Position numbers and translations under genes: made by a program. The notes beneath the pieces were generated by a model. That model worked only from the letters and a program-made list of their open reading frames with translations. It searched no databases and had not been told where the DNA came from. From a virus: DNA of 30,637 bases. Shown piece by piece: positions 21,496 through 30,090 of this stretch. The stretch covers positions 1 through 30,637 of IMG/VR virus record IMGVR_UViG_3300025159_000081; one strand, 5' to 3'. The stretch's first letter is position 1, and each line of letters starts with the position of its first letter.

Positions 21496-21950
21496 TACTG
21501 GGCACTCCCACTTCCAACTTCAGGCTCTGTCACAGCCAGCGTTATTGTAACATGGAACCACTTGTTGCCAGAGGTGTCGCGGCTGATGATGTCTGCCACA
21601 CCGATACCACTTATCTGAGCCGACCGCACCGTGTCAACTGTCAAACCCAGATGATAATTCTCGATAAGTAGTGTATCAATAAGATCGATGACATCCAACA
21701 GACGGTTGATGCTATTGGTTGATGTGGCGGGCTCATAGAAAGCATATGCCTCAATTATGACACTAACCTGCCTCAACCACTGATTACCGTAGGCTTCCAT
21801 CGCCTGCGTAACCGACCCTGGTCGCAGAACGAGAGCATGAGGTATAGCGAGGTCAAGGATGCTGTAGTCCCAGACAGACACCCGTTGCTTGAACTCAGTC
21901 TTTGTCTCAAGCAGAGTTTTGACTTGGACTAAGACACTCTTAACGCTCAT
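21495..21950 (-). CDS. Tail terminator-like protein
   Basis: A 151-aa alpha/beta protein. An N-terminal helix (VLVQVKTLLETKTEFKQRV) and later WLRQVSVIIEAYAFYE and WFHVTITLAVTEPE fit tail terminator/minor tail proteins of the gpU kind. Its position between the head-tail connector and the gp10-like protein supports this. ATGA overlap with the gene before it, TAATG with the next. Confidence 0.68.
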   Translation of the reverse strand: MSVKSVLVQVKTLLETKTEFKQRVSVWDYSILDLAIPHALVLRPGSVTQAMEAYGNQWLRQVSVIIEAYAFYEPATSTNSINRLLDVIDLIDTLLIENYHLGLTVDTVRSAQISGIGVADIISRDTSGNKWFHVTITLAVTEPEVGSGSAQ

Positions 21951-22507
21951 GTTCTTGCTGATGGGTCTCGTGGTGCCCCTATGCTATCCGCAACCTGTGG
22001 GTGACGCATGGTGCGTCTGCGGAAGAAGGGCTGGACTTTATCAGTGTCAGTCTCCAGCGGTTCCTTTTCAGAGTGTGTTACAGCGGTAAAACGAGCGCGA
22101 AGACTGGCATCAGTAACAATTGGAATACCTAGACCTGTAATCGCGCCCGCGTCGATGCGGTTCTTCAGCTCCATCAGGATATCGTGGAGGCGGTCAAAGC
22201 GGGTGTTGTTAGCGTTGCTGAATTGCAAACCAGGATGGAACATCTCAAGGCGGTAAGCTGCACCAACACCGTTGTACCAAGACAGGTAGCGTTTGGCTAA
22301 GGAAGAGTAGGTCGTGGTGTCTGTAGAGTAACCCGCTTCAGCAAGCCAAGATACAATCTCGGCCTCAGCGGTGTCGATAGCTTCTTCTACGTCTTCTGCA
22401 CTGGGGGATGTGAAAGACTTGAAGTCGCCTGAGTCGGCTGAGGTAAGATGCTGGATGTAGCCTGTGACCCACCGCTCAACGTCGCCTGTGTTCTCTTCAA
22501 GAGCCAC
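21947..22507 (-). CDS. Head-tail connector protein
   Basis: A 186-aa mainly helical protein with an acidic N-terminal half (AEDVEEAIDTAEAEIVSWLA), followed by LAKRYLSWYNGVGAAYRLEM. This resembles phage connector proteins that sit on the portal. Its position is just after two head-decoration-like genes and before the tail terminator. I am fairly sure it is structural and less sure of the exact family. Confidence 0.6.
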   Translation of the reverse strand: MALEENTGDVERWVTGYIQHLTSADSGDFKSFTSPSAEDVEEAIDTAEAEIVSWLAEAGYSTDTTTYSSLAKRYLSWYNGVGAAYRLEMFHPGLQFSNANNTRFDRLHDILMELKNRIDAGAITGLGIPIVTDASLRARFTAVTHSEKEPLETDTDKVQPFFRRRTMRHPQVADSIGAPRDPSART

Positions 22508-22518
22508 ACCATTACATC

Positions 22519-22962
22519 CTATACAGCAGGTGAAGGCGCTGGCTTACGTCGCGCGTTCACGATCAGATAGACTTTCATGTCGTCAGCGGCGGCATCTATC
22601 GCCGCTGAATCGAACACCCTGACTGTGTACCCAGCAGGAAGAACATGCTCTTCTAGTTCAATTCTAATGCGACCGGCGGCATCGAAGGCCGCATCGTTGG
22701 GCATCTCGGCAGAGGCGTAGTAGTTCCGAGTCAGAGAGGCAGCCTGAACAGCACCGAAGTCTTTGAACCAGATAACACGAGTCCCATCGCCCAACTCAAC
22801 CCGCATTTGACGGTTGCCTGGTGTGGCAGTAGTCACAAAGTTGACGATGAGAAAACTCAGCGCCCAGACTTGTCCCACTGGGACAGTAAAAGTCTTGTCA
22901 GAGTCGTTCAGCGCCTCGTCGGTCTGTTGAACGATGTTGGGAGGAGCAACTGCTACAACCAA
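22519..22962 (-). CDS. Beta-rich structural protein, function unknown
   Basis: A 147-aa protein in the head region. It reads as a beta-sandwich: KTFTVPVGQVWALSFLIVNF, later RVELGDGTRVIWFKD and AGYTVRVFDSAAI. It may be a capsid decoration or fibre protein. No specific family recognised. It is 10 bases from the next protein and shares the same general look. Confidence 0.6.
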   Translation of the reverse strand: MVVAVAPPNIVQQTDEALNDSDKTFTVPVGQVWALSFLIVNFVTTATPGNRQMRVELGDGTRVIWFKDFGAVQAASLTRNYYASAEMPNDAAFDAAGRIRIELEEHVLPAGYTVRVFDSAAIDAAADDMKVYLIVNARRKPAPSPAV

Positions 22963-22971
22963 CTAGTCCTC

Positions 22972-23475
22972 CTACACCTTGGTAGCGTTCTTAACGCTCG
23001 CCGTCGGGAGACAGTATTCAACGATCATGCGTGTGCGGCCCGCGTTGCCAGCGGCACCGACAGTAGTAACCTCGCCCGTAACCTTTGTAGCGGTGGCACG
23101 GTACGCATCACGATGTCCGGTGGCGGCAACCAAATACAGACCTGGCTTACCGCCTAGATTATCGAAGTTAAGCTCTTCGCCAACAACAAGGTCGGTGGCT
23201 TTCAGGTTGATGGCATCGTAGAAGCCGTTGGGGTCTGCGTTGTCACCAACGATCAGCGTTGCCGAAGTAGTTGCCGTCCACGCTACGGTGTTACGAACGC
23301 GAACGTTGAGAATCGTCGCGCCCGCAGGTATGTCAACCGAGCCTGTGTACACACCCGCACCAGTGGTTTCGGTAAACAAGACCTCTTGGACAACGACTGG
23401 TGACTTGCCATCAACCAACAGGTCTTTGAACGCCTTGAGCCCCTGTGTCCGTCCTGCTACACCCTTGGTGGCCAT
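22972..23475 (-). CDS. Beta-rich head protein, decoration-like
   Basis: A 167-aa protein. Its middle (VDIPAGATILNVRVRNTVAW, then SATLIVGDNADPNGFYDAIN) is a typical beta-sandwich of phage accessory head proteins. The ATG overlaps the upstream TAA (TAATG at 23473-23477). Its role in capsid decoration is inferred from position close behind the capsid gene. Confidence 0.6.
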   Translation of the reverse strand: MATKGVAGRTQGLKAFKDLLVDGKSPVVVQEVLFTETTGAGVYTGSVDIPAGATILNVRVRNTVAWTATTSATLIVGDNADPNGFYDAINLKATDLVVGEELNFDNLGGKPGLYLVAATGHRDAYRATATKVTGEVTTVGAAGNAGRTRMIVEYCLPTASVKNATKV

Positions 23476-23768
23476 TAGTTAACCTCCAACCCAGGTATCT
23501 CGATCTCAGCCTCTGGGCACGCCTCTTCATGGCGTGCAAGGTATTCGGGGCCGATGAACTCAGCCCCACACCTCAGACACTGGTCAAGGGGAGTGTCCTT
23601 CTTGACCTTCTCGAAATACCCAAGACTCTTCAGTTTCTCGTCGAGCGGGAGACCCCGAAGGGCGATCACCTGTCCCTTGTGGATAGGCTTGCCGCCGTAG
23701 GTGCGGTTCATCTGCTGCCAGCAGTACAAACCAGGGCCAGCTTTGCGCGTCTCAGTTGCTGTAGTCAT
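23475..23768 (-). CDS. Small zinc-finger protein
   Basis: A 97-aa protein in the head gene cluster. The C-terminal part, CLRCGAEFIGPEYLARHEEA then C, reads C-x2-C-x12-H-x3-C, a C2HC-like zinc finger. The N-terminus (GPGLYCWQQMNRTYGGKP) may be a small strand region. It sits directly after the capsid gene. Possible head assembly or DNA-contact protein; function not known. Confidence 0.65.
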   Translation of the reverse strand: MTTATETRKAGPGLYCWQQMNRTYGGKPIHKGQVIALRGLPLDEKLKSLGYFEKVKKDTPLDQCLRCGAEFIGPEYLARHEEACPEAEIEIPGLEVN

Positions 23769-23790
23769 CTGTTACGACTCCAATCGTCCA

Positions 23791-24744
23791 CTAATCTACA
23801 GCGTCTGAAAAGAACACACCAGCGCGGTTGTCGATAACCTTCTGGTCGTATGCCGTCCGGCCCTCGATGATGTCCACCATGCGCTCATCATCCCTGATTC
23901 GGCGTGTGACCATGCGGTCGCCGCCTGTGAAGGGACGCTGAACGAAAGTGTAGATAGCTGAAGGCTGGAACCGTCCAATGGACTTCGGCAGGTAGAGAAG
24001 AAGAGCGTCGTCATCGAACAGATCGGCCAGCGCCAGCGTTGCGCCCTCAAGGTTGGTCGCCTGCATGGACGCAGCGACGATAACCTTGTCCAGCCGAAGC
24101 AGCCGCTTCAGCAGGTCTTCGGAAACGTCGTTGCCTTGGTACTTAACACGCTCCACCAGCAACGGGTGGTCGATCAGAACATCCATGACGAACTCACCAA
24201 GAAGTAGGGTGTTAGCCGCCCTGCCGATCTTCGTCCTAACCGTTCGGCGGTCTTTGCGAAGATCAACGATGGGGTCGGAGAGACCGTAGTCGCTCCACTT
24301 GGTAAAGTCGGTTGTGCCAACGCGGTCAGTGGCCCACACGCCAGCCTTGAACTTGTTGATCGCAAAGTCAACTTCCTGACGAAGCTGAATCATCTCCGCG
24401 ACCCACTTGGCTCCATCCGCGTCCAAATCGTAGGGCGCGTCTGTGTTCTGTCGCAGACGGTCAGGGATTTCCTTGGCGATAGCGTGCTCGATCACTGCGT
24501 ACTTCAGAGTGTTGAGGGTGGTGAAGCCAGACCGAGGTGCCTTCTCACCAGGGGCGATAGGGCGTGCTACATCGCGGAACCAGAAATCCTGAACGTACTG
24601 AGGAATGATATCGGACTCCTTCTCCACGATGACAATCGGAGCCACCTGAGCCGCAACGTAATCGGGGTTGGTGTAACCGATTGAAATCTGTGTCAGGAGT
24701 TTGTCTACATGGACATCAACGATGTCCGGCTGAAACCCAGGCAT
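23791..24744 (-). CDS. Major capsid protein (HK97 fold)
   Basis: A 317-aa main shell subunit. It starts PDIVDVHVDKLLTQISIGYT, the common opening of capsid proteins from this group. The A-domain and P-domain like segments include AKEIPDRLRQN, WVAEMIQLRQEVDFAINKF, NTLLLGEFVMDVLIDHP and the C-terminal RRIRDDERMVDIIEGR. It is placed between a decoration gene (24772) and small head proteins, in canonical order. Its N-terminal 13 residues recur in the upstream fusion protein. I do not see a cleavage site. Confidence 0.85.
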   Translation of the reverse strand: MPGFQPDIVDVHVDKLLTQISIGYTNPDYVAAQVAPIVIVEKESDIIPQYVQDFWFRDVARPIAPGEKAPRSGFTTLNTLKYAVIEHAIAKEIPDRLRQNTDAPYDLDADGAKWVAEMIQLRQEVDFAINKFKAGVWATDRVGTTDFTKWSDYGLSDPIVDLRKDRRTVRTKIGRAANTLLLGEFVMDVLIDHPLLVERVKYQGNDVSEDLLKRLLRLDKVIVAASMQATNLEGATLALADLFDDDALLLYLPKSIGRFQPSAIYTFVQRPFTGGDRMVTRRIRDDERMVDIIEGRTAYDQKVIDNRAGVFFSDAVD

Positions 24745-24771
24745 ATCAGATACCTCCTATAACCGTTTCCA

Positions 24772-25161
24772 CTATCCTGCGAACTTGTAGTTGACAAGCA
24801 TAACAGAGATGATCTCGCCGTCGTTGGTTGCAGCCTCAAGAGCGATTGCACCTACATGGTGAGTATCCGTGGTCGTCTTGATACCCTTACCGTTGGCATC
24901 CGAAGTTAGCTTGTCACCAGCGGCGATATCAGTGGTCGCATCCACCTGAAGCTTCGAGCCGCCTATAACCTTGACACTTGCGGCCTTACCTGCCGCATTC
25001 GGCTTGTTCTGAAGGACGCCTATAAGCGTATCGGTGGCAGCGGTAGCCTTGTCAACTGTATTGGCGGCTGACATCTTCATAAATCGAAACTGAAGTGCAG
25101 ACAGATCGCCAGCGGCCTTGGCGCTAAACCCATCCCCCGAAAAAGACACTGCTCCAGCCAT
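24772..25161 (-). CDS. Capsid decoration protein, DUF2190-like
   Basis: A 129-aa Ala/Gly/Thr-rich beta protein. It has the DUF2190-type pattern: SALQFRFMKM, DTLIGVLQNKPNAAGKA, VKVIGGSKLQVDATTDIAAG then DKL, and VGAIALEAATNDGEIISVML. Such proteins sit on the capsid surface or are cleaved and packaged with it. It directly precedes the capsid gene in transcription order. Confidence 0.78.
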   Translation of the reverse strand: MAGAVSFSGDGFSAKAAGDLSALQFRFMKMSAANTVDKATAATDTLIGVLQNKPNAAGKAASVKVIGGSKLQVDATTDIAAGDKLTSDANGKGIKTTTDTHHVGAIALEAATNDGEIISVMLVNYKFAG

Positions 25162-25185
25162 TTTATTCCTCCTTGTTCAACTCAG

Positions 25186-26349
25186 TTACGCGGCCCGCAA
25201 ACTGGAGGGCCGATTGCGAACTTCCTCTTGGTACTGACCCCAGAGAATAGGATCGCTCTTGCCGACGTGCTCAATGGCCGCAGCCATGTCCTTGATACCG
25301 AACTCACTCTTGGCGACGATAGCCTGAGCCTTGCTCATCACGATGGCCTCAGCAGAGCCCGCCCCAGGCTGACCGGATGAGACGCGACCGAACAGCTCGC
25401 TCTTGGACACCTGCTCCTTCAGACCCTTCTGCTCTGTAATATAAGCCTCGAAGTCCTCCGGCGTCATGCTCTTCTTGAAGCCGACAAGCCGCTTGGCGAC
25501 GATTTCGACATCACCAGGAAGGTCGGCGGCAAGGGCTCGCATCTCTGCCAGCTCCTTCTCGCCCTGAAGCTCCTCGGCAGTCTTCTCGACCACAGAGAGT
25601 CGCTCCTGTAGTGGCTGTTGGATGGCCTCCACCAGACCTGGGAAGGCGCTCTTGGCAAACGCGACCAGCTCGTCGCCGGACTTCTGACCGGAAGGCAGTT
25701 TGGTCTTGATGGATTTGGCGAACTCAGCCACCGGCTCAGGCACTCCGGCGATGTTGGTCAACGCCTCACCGATTGCGCGAAGAGCAGTTTTGGTAGGCTC
25801 GTCGGCCTTGTCGAAGTTGAACTCTGGGGGAGCCTTTTTCTTCGGCTTACCCTCCTCATCCAAATTCTCATCGTCCATCATGTGTTGAGCCTTGGCCTCG
25901 GCATCCTTTGCCTTCAGGAACATCGCGTAGCGTGCGTCCTCATCCAGCTTCTCGAACTCAGCCTTTAGCTCCTCTTCGGAAGCTGCCTTGACGCCAGCAG
26001 CACTTGCAGCAGCCATTAGTTTCCTCCTTGCTGTTTCCTTGGCAGCCGCAGAGATGTTCGTCTGCGGTAGCCTTGATAGCGCGTTCCGAACATGTGGCGC
26101 ATCTACTTTACCACTTCCGTCCTTATAGGGAAGGTGTCTGAGACTTCTTGGGGTTGTTTTTCCTTCTCCATCTTTTGTTCCACCTGGCTCGATATAGGCG
26201 AACGAGCTATCTGGTAGGTCATTGATGAACGCCGCCGTCCACTCAGCCTCCTCAAACTCCTTTTTGACCATGATGAACTTTTCTTTTATAGCAGGAGCGA
26301 CAGTAAGAGACAGCTCAATCTCGTCAATGTCCTGAAGCTCAACATCCAT
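25186..26349 (-). CDS. Scaffold-like protein with a phage N-terminal domain
   Basis: A 387-aa protein between the fusion gene and the capsid genes, the usual scaffold place. The N-terminal 100 residues hold a domain often seen in phage head proteins: FAYIEPGGTKDGEGKTTPRS, then LRHLPYKDGSG, HVRNALSRLPQT and ARRKLMAAA. The rest is charged and helical (EELKAEFEKLDEDARYAMFL, then LQGEKELAEMRALAADL), as expected for scaffolding. I choose ATG 26349; a TTG one codon earlier is also open. A role as capsid scaffold is likely but unproven. Confidence 0.72.
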   Translation of the reverse strand: MDVELQDIDEIELSLTVAPAIKEKFIMVKKEFEEAEWTAAFINDLPDSSFAYIEPGGTKDGEGKTTPRSLRHLPYKDGSGKVDAPHVRNALSRLPQTNISAAAKETARRKLMAAASAAGVKAASEEELKAEFEKLDEDARYAMFLKAKDAEAKAQHMMDDENLDEEGKPKKKAPPEFNFDKADEPTKTALRAIGEALTNIAGVPEPVAEFAKSIKTKLPSGQKSGDELVAFAKSAFPGLVEAIQQPLQERLSVVEKTAEELQGEKELAEMRALAADLPGDVEIVAKRLVGFKKSMTPEDFEAYITEQKGLKEQVSKSELFGRVSSGQPGAGSAEAIVMSKAQAIVAKSEFGIKDMAAAIEHVGKSDPILWGQYQEEVRNRPSSLRAA

Positions 26350-26402
26350 CAAACCTGCACCCGCGATTCAAGTGACACACAATTTTCTGATGTTGTCAAG
26401 AC

Positions 26403-28883
26403 CTATTGGCCAACTTCCTTACGCTCGCCAGGAGGAGGTCGTCCAACCTTCTTTCGAGCGAAACCTCTAACGCTGGTTCCTACATATTCACCACTTTTTA
26501 TCTTCTTCCACACTTTATCATTTTGAACCCACAAAACTGTTACCCATGTGCCCTCAGGGAGAGAACGCTGATTGCCCTGGTGGTCAACAAAGTCCCAGTC
26601 GTAGGGCAAAACGTAAGACTGCACAGGAAAGACACCTGGGATGGCCTTCTGATGCTCAGACCAAATCGGAACATCCTTGAGCAAGAAGTTGTGGGCGACT
26701 TTCATAATCGTCTCAGGCGTCTGCCAGTGGCCCTCACCGTCAACGGTGTTCGGGATCATATTTACTGACCAGACGAGATGTTGGTCTTCGCTTTTGGCCA
26801 TGACGAAAAGCCGCTCATCGTCGTCAACAACGTTCTCTTCACTGAGCAACTTGTCAACGTGTATATCAGCAGAGTCTGGTTGGCTCTTTTCAACATGATT
26901 AAGGTCGAAGTTGGAGACCAAAATCTCAGGATCATCTCGCAATTTTCCAGTTGGGCCTAATGCCATCTGTCGGGGAACGGCTATCTTTGTAACCTGGAAG
27001 TCCTTTGGAATAACCTTAGCTATTTCACCTTCCAGTGATAGGATAAACTTGCCTTTGATGGTCTTCAGAACCTCAAGAAGTCTGTGGAGGTCTTTGCCTC
27101 CCCACTCATCGCTTGAGGCGCGACCGCCATGACCACCTTCATCCCATTTCCACTCCGTCGGGTACGGTGGGTCGAGGTAGAAAAACGTCTCTGGGCCATC
27201 GAACTTCTGAATGATGTCAACTGCGTCTCGGTTGGCGATGACAACACCCTTCAGCCGATCTCGTATCTGAGGTAGCCGAGACGCAACTTTCATCACCTTG
27301 CCCTCGTGACTGGCTGAAGGCTGCGTGTAGTTGCCGTAAGCAGAGCCTCGCATATACAGGAAGCGGTATAAACGGCCTGTCCTACCTGCTGCTGTACTCT
27401 TCTTCAATTGGTTGAAGCGGTCTTTGCTGATAGTCCAGTCCATCCGTTGTATCTTACGGACTTCACCATCATCAACAGTCTGTAGGTCTTTATACGTCTG
27501 AGCGATATCAACGTCCAGATCGTTCAAGACCTCACGCTCACTGGGGTCTTTGGCGAAGAAGACAGCGGCACCGCCTGCGTAGCATTCGACAAAGGTAGAG
27601 TGTTGCGGAATCATCGCCGCAATCTTCTTAGCAATAGCTCGCTTACCACCTGGACTACCAAACGCCTGCTGTGTAGATTTAGAGAAAGGCGCAAGTGTTC
27701 GTGGCTCGAACAGGTCACAGGTATACTCTGAATCAATATCACCTATAACCAATTTACAAGTACCTATAGCCGATTTCGGCGTCTCACCCTTACTTCGTAC
27801 CCAAGCGGCAGCAGAAGTGGAGTCCCACTTACCCTTGTCGAACCTGTAGGATTGAACACGGGTCGTCTCTTGGCCTCTAGGACGACCAATTACAGCACGG
27901 ATACCTTTTGACGCGCTGATACTAATCGTTCGGAAAGAGTCAGCTTGGAAATCATCAACGGGGCGGACTCTGACACGTATCTCGTTGGGTTTGACATCGA
28001 CAGACTTAGACATCACAGCAACGTCTTCTGCTGGCACAACTCGACTGTCCAAACCCATCTCAGCGATCCTTGCAGTAAACGCTTCAAGTGCGTCTGTTAT
28101 CGCCTTTGATAATCCAATGCGTTCATCTCTACTTAGGTGTCCCATCTCACGAAGATCGTCCATCGCTTCGGTATACGCTCGATGTATCCGAGCTTCGGCA
28201 ATCGCCGCCAGTGTGGTATTAGTCTTGGAGAACGCTGCTTCAGAAACAGTCGAAGAGGGAACAAAAAACCGACAGGAACCACAGTCACCTTCTTCTTCAC
28301 CCTGCGGCTCACGGTAATTAACAGATTCCTTATGTACCTGATGTGTCTTCTCAACCAACGAGAGAACCTGACCATCAGAGAGCTTGGTGACACCCGTGGG
28401 GAAGGAAGACTTACGCATCTCGTCAGTCAGTCCTATCAGGTAGATTCGGGAGATACCTGCGCTCTTAGCCATCGCAACAGTGTGGTTAGAGTTGTCACCG
28501 GACATGATGACAACATCAGCACCTAAAAGCTCACGTGGAAAGTCAGTGGCAAAGGGGACGTAGCCGACGTTGATGCCACAGCTCTTTATCATGTAGCCGT
28601 AGGCTTTCTCATACTCATTATGGGCCTTCTTTGCCACCTGAAACGGCTCAATCTCGAAGCCTTCTGTGGACAGTTTGCCTGCGCCCATGACGGGGATGTT
28701 AAACACCTCAGCGAACTCTTGAGCCTTCTTGATGATCTCTTCACTACGTTGAGTGAGAAAAAGGACATCGGGCTCGACAGGCAAATCAGTAGGAATGTCA
28801 AACAGAATGGTCTTATTAGGGTGCTCAACAAGCATCGAAGGCTGTTGTCCGGTTGACAGGAAATGGAAGCGCAGCTCAGACAT
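26403..28883 (-). CDS. Fusion: MBL-like + adenine methylase + XkdF-like
   Basis: An 826-aa multidomain protein. Residues 1-180 resemble a degenerate metallo-beta-lactamase fold (FHFLSTGQQPSMLVE, ILFDIPTDLPVEPDVLFLTQ) without the His motif. Residues 200-205 carry DCGSCRFF. Residues 300-365 are a common phage module (RVRVRPVDDF, SFRTISI, GIRAVIGRPRGQ, then KGKWDSTSAAAWVRSKG). Residues 400-660 are a D12/Dam-type N6-adenine methyltransferase with GGKRAIAKK, FVECYAGGAAVFF and D571-P-P-Y. Residues 690-812 resemble XkdF (Peptidase_S78_2), with WSEHQ (H744), EGTWV and GTSVRGFA (S804), possibly a head-maturation protease. The ATG shares a base with the upstream TGA. No frame break is seen. Confidence 0.85.
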   Translation of the reverse strand: MSELRFHFLSTGQQPSMLVEHPNKTILFDIPTDLPVEPDVLFLTQRSEEIIKKAQEFAEVFNIPVMGAGKLSTEGFEIEPFQVAKKAHNEYEKAYGYMIKSCGINVGYVPFATDFPRELLGADVVIMSGDNSNHTVAMAKSAGISRIYLIGLTDEMRKSSFPTGVTKLSDGQVLSLVEKTHQVHKESVNYREPQGEEEGDCGSCRFFVPSSTVSEAAFSKTNTTLAAIAEARIHRAYTEAMDDLREMGHLSRDERIGLSKAITDALEAFTARIAEMGLDSRVVPAEDVAVMSKSVDVKPNEIRVRVRPVDDFQADSFRTISISASKGIRAVIGRPRGQETTRVQSYRFDKGKWDSTSAAAWVRSKGETPKSAIGTCKLVIGDIDSEYTCDLFEPRTLAPFSKSTQQAFGSPGGKRAIAKKIAAMIPQHSTFVECYAGGAAVFFAKDPSEREVLNDLDVDIAQTYKDLQTVDDGEVRKIQRMDWTISKDRFNQLKKSTAAGRTGRLYRFLYMRGSAYGNYTQPSASHEGKVMKVASRLPQIRDRLKGVVIANRDAVDIIQKFDGPETFFYLDPPYPTEWKWDEGGHGGRASSDEWGGKDLHRLLEVLKTIKGKFILSLEGEIAKVIPKDFQVTKIAVPRQMALGPTGKLRDDPEILVSNFDLNHVEKSQPDSADIHVDKLLSEENVVDDDERLFVMAKSEDQHLVWSVNMIPNTVDGEGHWQTPETIMKVAHNFLLKDVPIWSEHQKAIPGVFPVQSYVLPYDWDFVDHQGNQRSLPEGTWVTVLWVQNDKVWKKIKSGEYVGTSVRGFARKKVGRPPPGERKEVGQ

Positions 28884-29206
28884 CAGAGAGCACTCTCCAC
28901 AGCAAAACTGATCTTCTCCGTTTTCCGCACCGTGCCACCGACGGTCATTTGTACTTGGAGAGTCCAAGCGGCAACCTCAGCAGCCAGCCAAGCGGAGGGA
29001 AGCAGATAGGTGATAATCCCGTTCACGCCGTCACTGATGACTGCATCGTCATCGGGGTCTGCGTGCCGATTAGTTGTCGCACCGCGTTTACGTAGGAGAA
29101 CCTTTACGGCCTGTCCGGTGAGATTAACAGCAGCGCCAGTATCTTTGTCTTTGATGGTAAGTGTAAGAGTGTAAACTTCTCCAGCGAAGAACGGCCCAAA
29201 CGACAT
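28883..29206 (-). CDS. Small beta-sandwich structural protein
   Basis: A 107-aa protein that looks like a phage Ig-like/BppU N-terminal domain: FFAGEVYTLTLTIKDKDTGA, AVNLTGQAVKVLLRK, WTLQVQMTVGGTVRKTEK. Such domains attach fibres or decorate particles. Its TGA overlaps the fusion gene ATG, and its own ATG shares a base with the stop of the gene before. The annotation is by pattern. Confidence 0.68.
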   Translation of the reverse strand: MSFGPFFAGEVYTLTLTIKDKDTGAAVNLTGQAVKVLLRKRGATTNRHADPDDDAVISDGVNGIITYLLPSAWLAAEVAAWTLQVQMTVGGTVRKTEKISFAVESAL

Positions 29207-29499
29207 CAGACCTCCTCATTTTTCAGCGATAAGTCGAGCACGACAGGTGTTTGGTACACAGTCGTACTCGTGGTTGCCGTATTTAGTATAGCAGATGTTT
29301 TCGTTAAACCAATGTTAGCACTGGGAGCACTGTCAAGCTGGAGGTTACTAATGGGTGAGAACAGACTCTGGAGGTTACTAACAGGTGAGAACAGTCTAAG
29401 GGTGGCTTCGATGATAACACCCAGACGACCGCGAAGGGTGTTGCCTCCTTTGAGCCGTGATTGTCGGTCGAGGCCGCGAACTCTAAATGGACGTGCCAC
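29206..29499 (-). CDS. Hypothetical protein with internal 10-aa repeat
   Basis: A 97-aa protein of unknown family. The N-terminus is basic (RVRGLDRQSRLKGGNTLRGR). The centre contains two copies of a 10-residue unit (RLFSPVSNLQ and SLFSPISNLQ), encoded by a 30-base tandem DNA repeat. The C-terminal half is Thr/Ser-rich. It lies in a chain of 1-base overlaps between small structural or membrane proteins and is probably a small virion protein. Confidence 0.55.
   Translation of the reverse strand: MARPFRVRGLDRQSRLKGGNTLRGRLGVIIEATLRLFSPVSNLQSLFSPISNLQLDSAPSANIGLTKTSAILNTATTSTTVYQTPVVLDLSLKNEEV
29338..29397. repeat. Two tandem 30-base repeats in a coding region
   Basis: Units 29338-29367 and 29368-29397 both begin CTGGAGGTTACTAA and continue with GGTGAGAACAG, differing at a few positions. 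The period is a multiple of three, so copy number can change without breaking the frame. Confidence 0.85.
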
Positions 29500-29831
29500 T
29501 AGGTTGCCCCATCTATCTTTGCCAGACCGTTTAACAGCTTGAGTTCACCTATCTTCTGGCGTAGGTCTGGGTCTTTATCGGCAGCCTGCTCTAGAATCGG
29601 CACGGCCAGCGCCCAGCGCCGCTCGTGGGTGCGAAGCTGAAGACGCAGGCTCGTTGCCTCTGCCCGCGCCGCCTGTGCCTCAACAAGCGCCTCCTGCGCC
29701 ACGTCCTGATACGTTTGGGCGATATCTACTCTCGTCTTGCCTCGCTGTGACAGCCATTGCAAGAGAGTAGGGACGCTCGCAACGACCAAGCCTGCGACCC
29801 CACCTAGAACTGCTCCCTCCGGTAGTGCCAT
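29499..29831 (-). CDS. Membrane-anchored coiled-coil protein (spanin/holin-like)
   Basis: A 110-aa protein. A transmembrane segment at residues 5-25 (GAVLGGVAGLVVASVPTLL) is followed by a charged helical region (AQTYQDVAQEALVEAQAARA, then EATSLRLQLRTHERRW). One membrane anchor plus a long helix is the layout of inner-membrane spanins and of some holin partners. It adjoins a multi-span membrane protein, and a lysis role is plausible. The real cell-wall enzymes are on the other arm, so this remains inference. Confidence 0.6.
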   Translation of the reverse strand: MALPEGAVLGGVAGLVVASVPTLLQWLSQRGKTRVDIAQTYQDVAQEALVEAQAARAEATSLRLQLRTHERRWALAVPILEQAADKDPDLRQKIGELKLLNGLAKIDGAT

Positions 29832-30089
29832 CTATCGCCACCTGAGCCAGAATACAACCAGTAGACCCATAGCAGCGACGCTGTTGATAACCTGCGCATC
29901 TTCGAGCACAAGCAGAGCGAGGAACGGAGGGCGCAGGTAACGTAGAACGACGATGAGACCCATCATTGTCAACAGCGTCTCAACGATCCCTTGTACGGGG
30001 ATTGGAGTCAGCCGCCGATAGGAGAGCCAGGCTGATATTATGCTCACCCAGAGGGCCGTCATCGCCAGCGTTCCCACCATATTTAACAT
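29832..30089 (-). CDS. Small multi-span membrane protein, holin candidate
   Basis: An 85-aa protein with about three hydrophobic segments: VGTLAMTALWVSIISAWL, IVETLLTMMGLIVVLRYL and VINSVAAMGLLVVFWL, ending in WRWR-like basic residues. Size and topology fit a class I holin that would let the cytoplasmic amidase reach the wall. It abuts the membrane-anchored coiled-coil gene. No holin family is recognised with certainty. Confidence 0.65.
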   Translation of the reverse strand: MLNMVGTLAMTALWVSIISAWLSYRRLTPIPVQGIVETLLTMMGLIVVLRYLRPPFLALLVLEDAQVINSVAAMGLLVVFWLRWR

Positions 30090-30090
30090 C

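Noticed and set aside
26353-26402. Minus-strand TTGACA (about 26398 to 26393) as a promoter for the scaffold gene
   Set aside because: No acceptable -10 box lies 16-18 bases downstream, and the gap is only 50 bases within a co-directional block.
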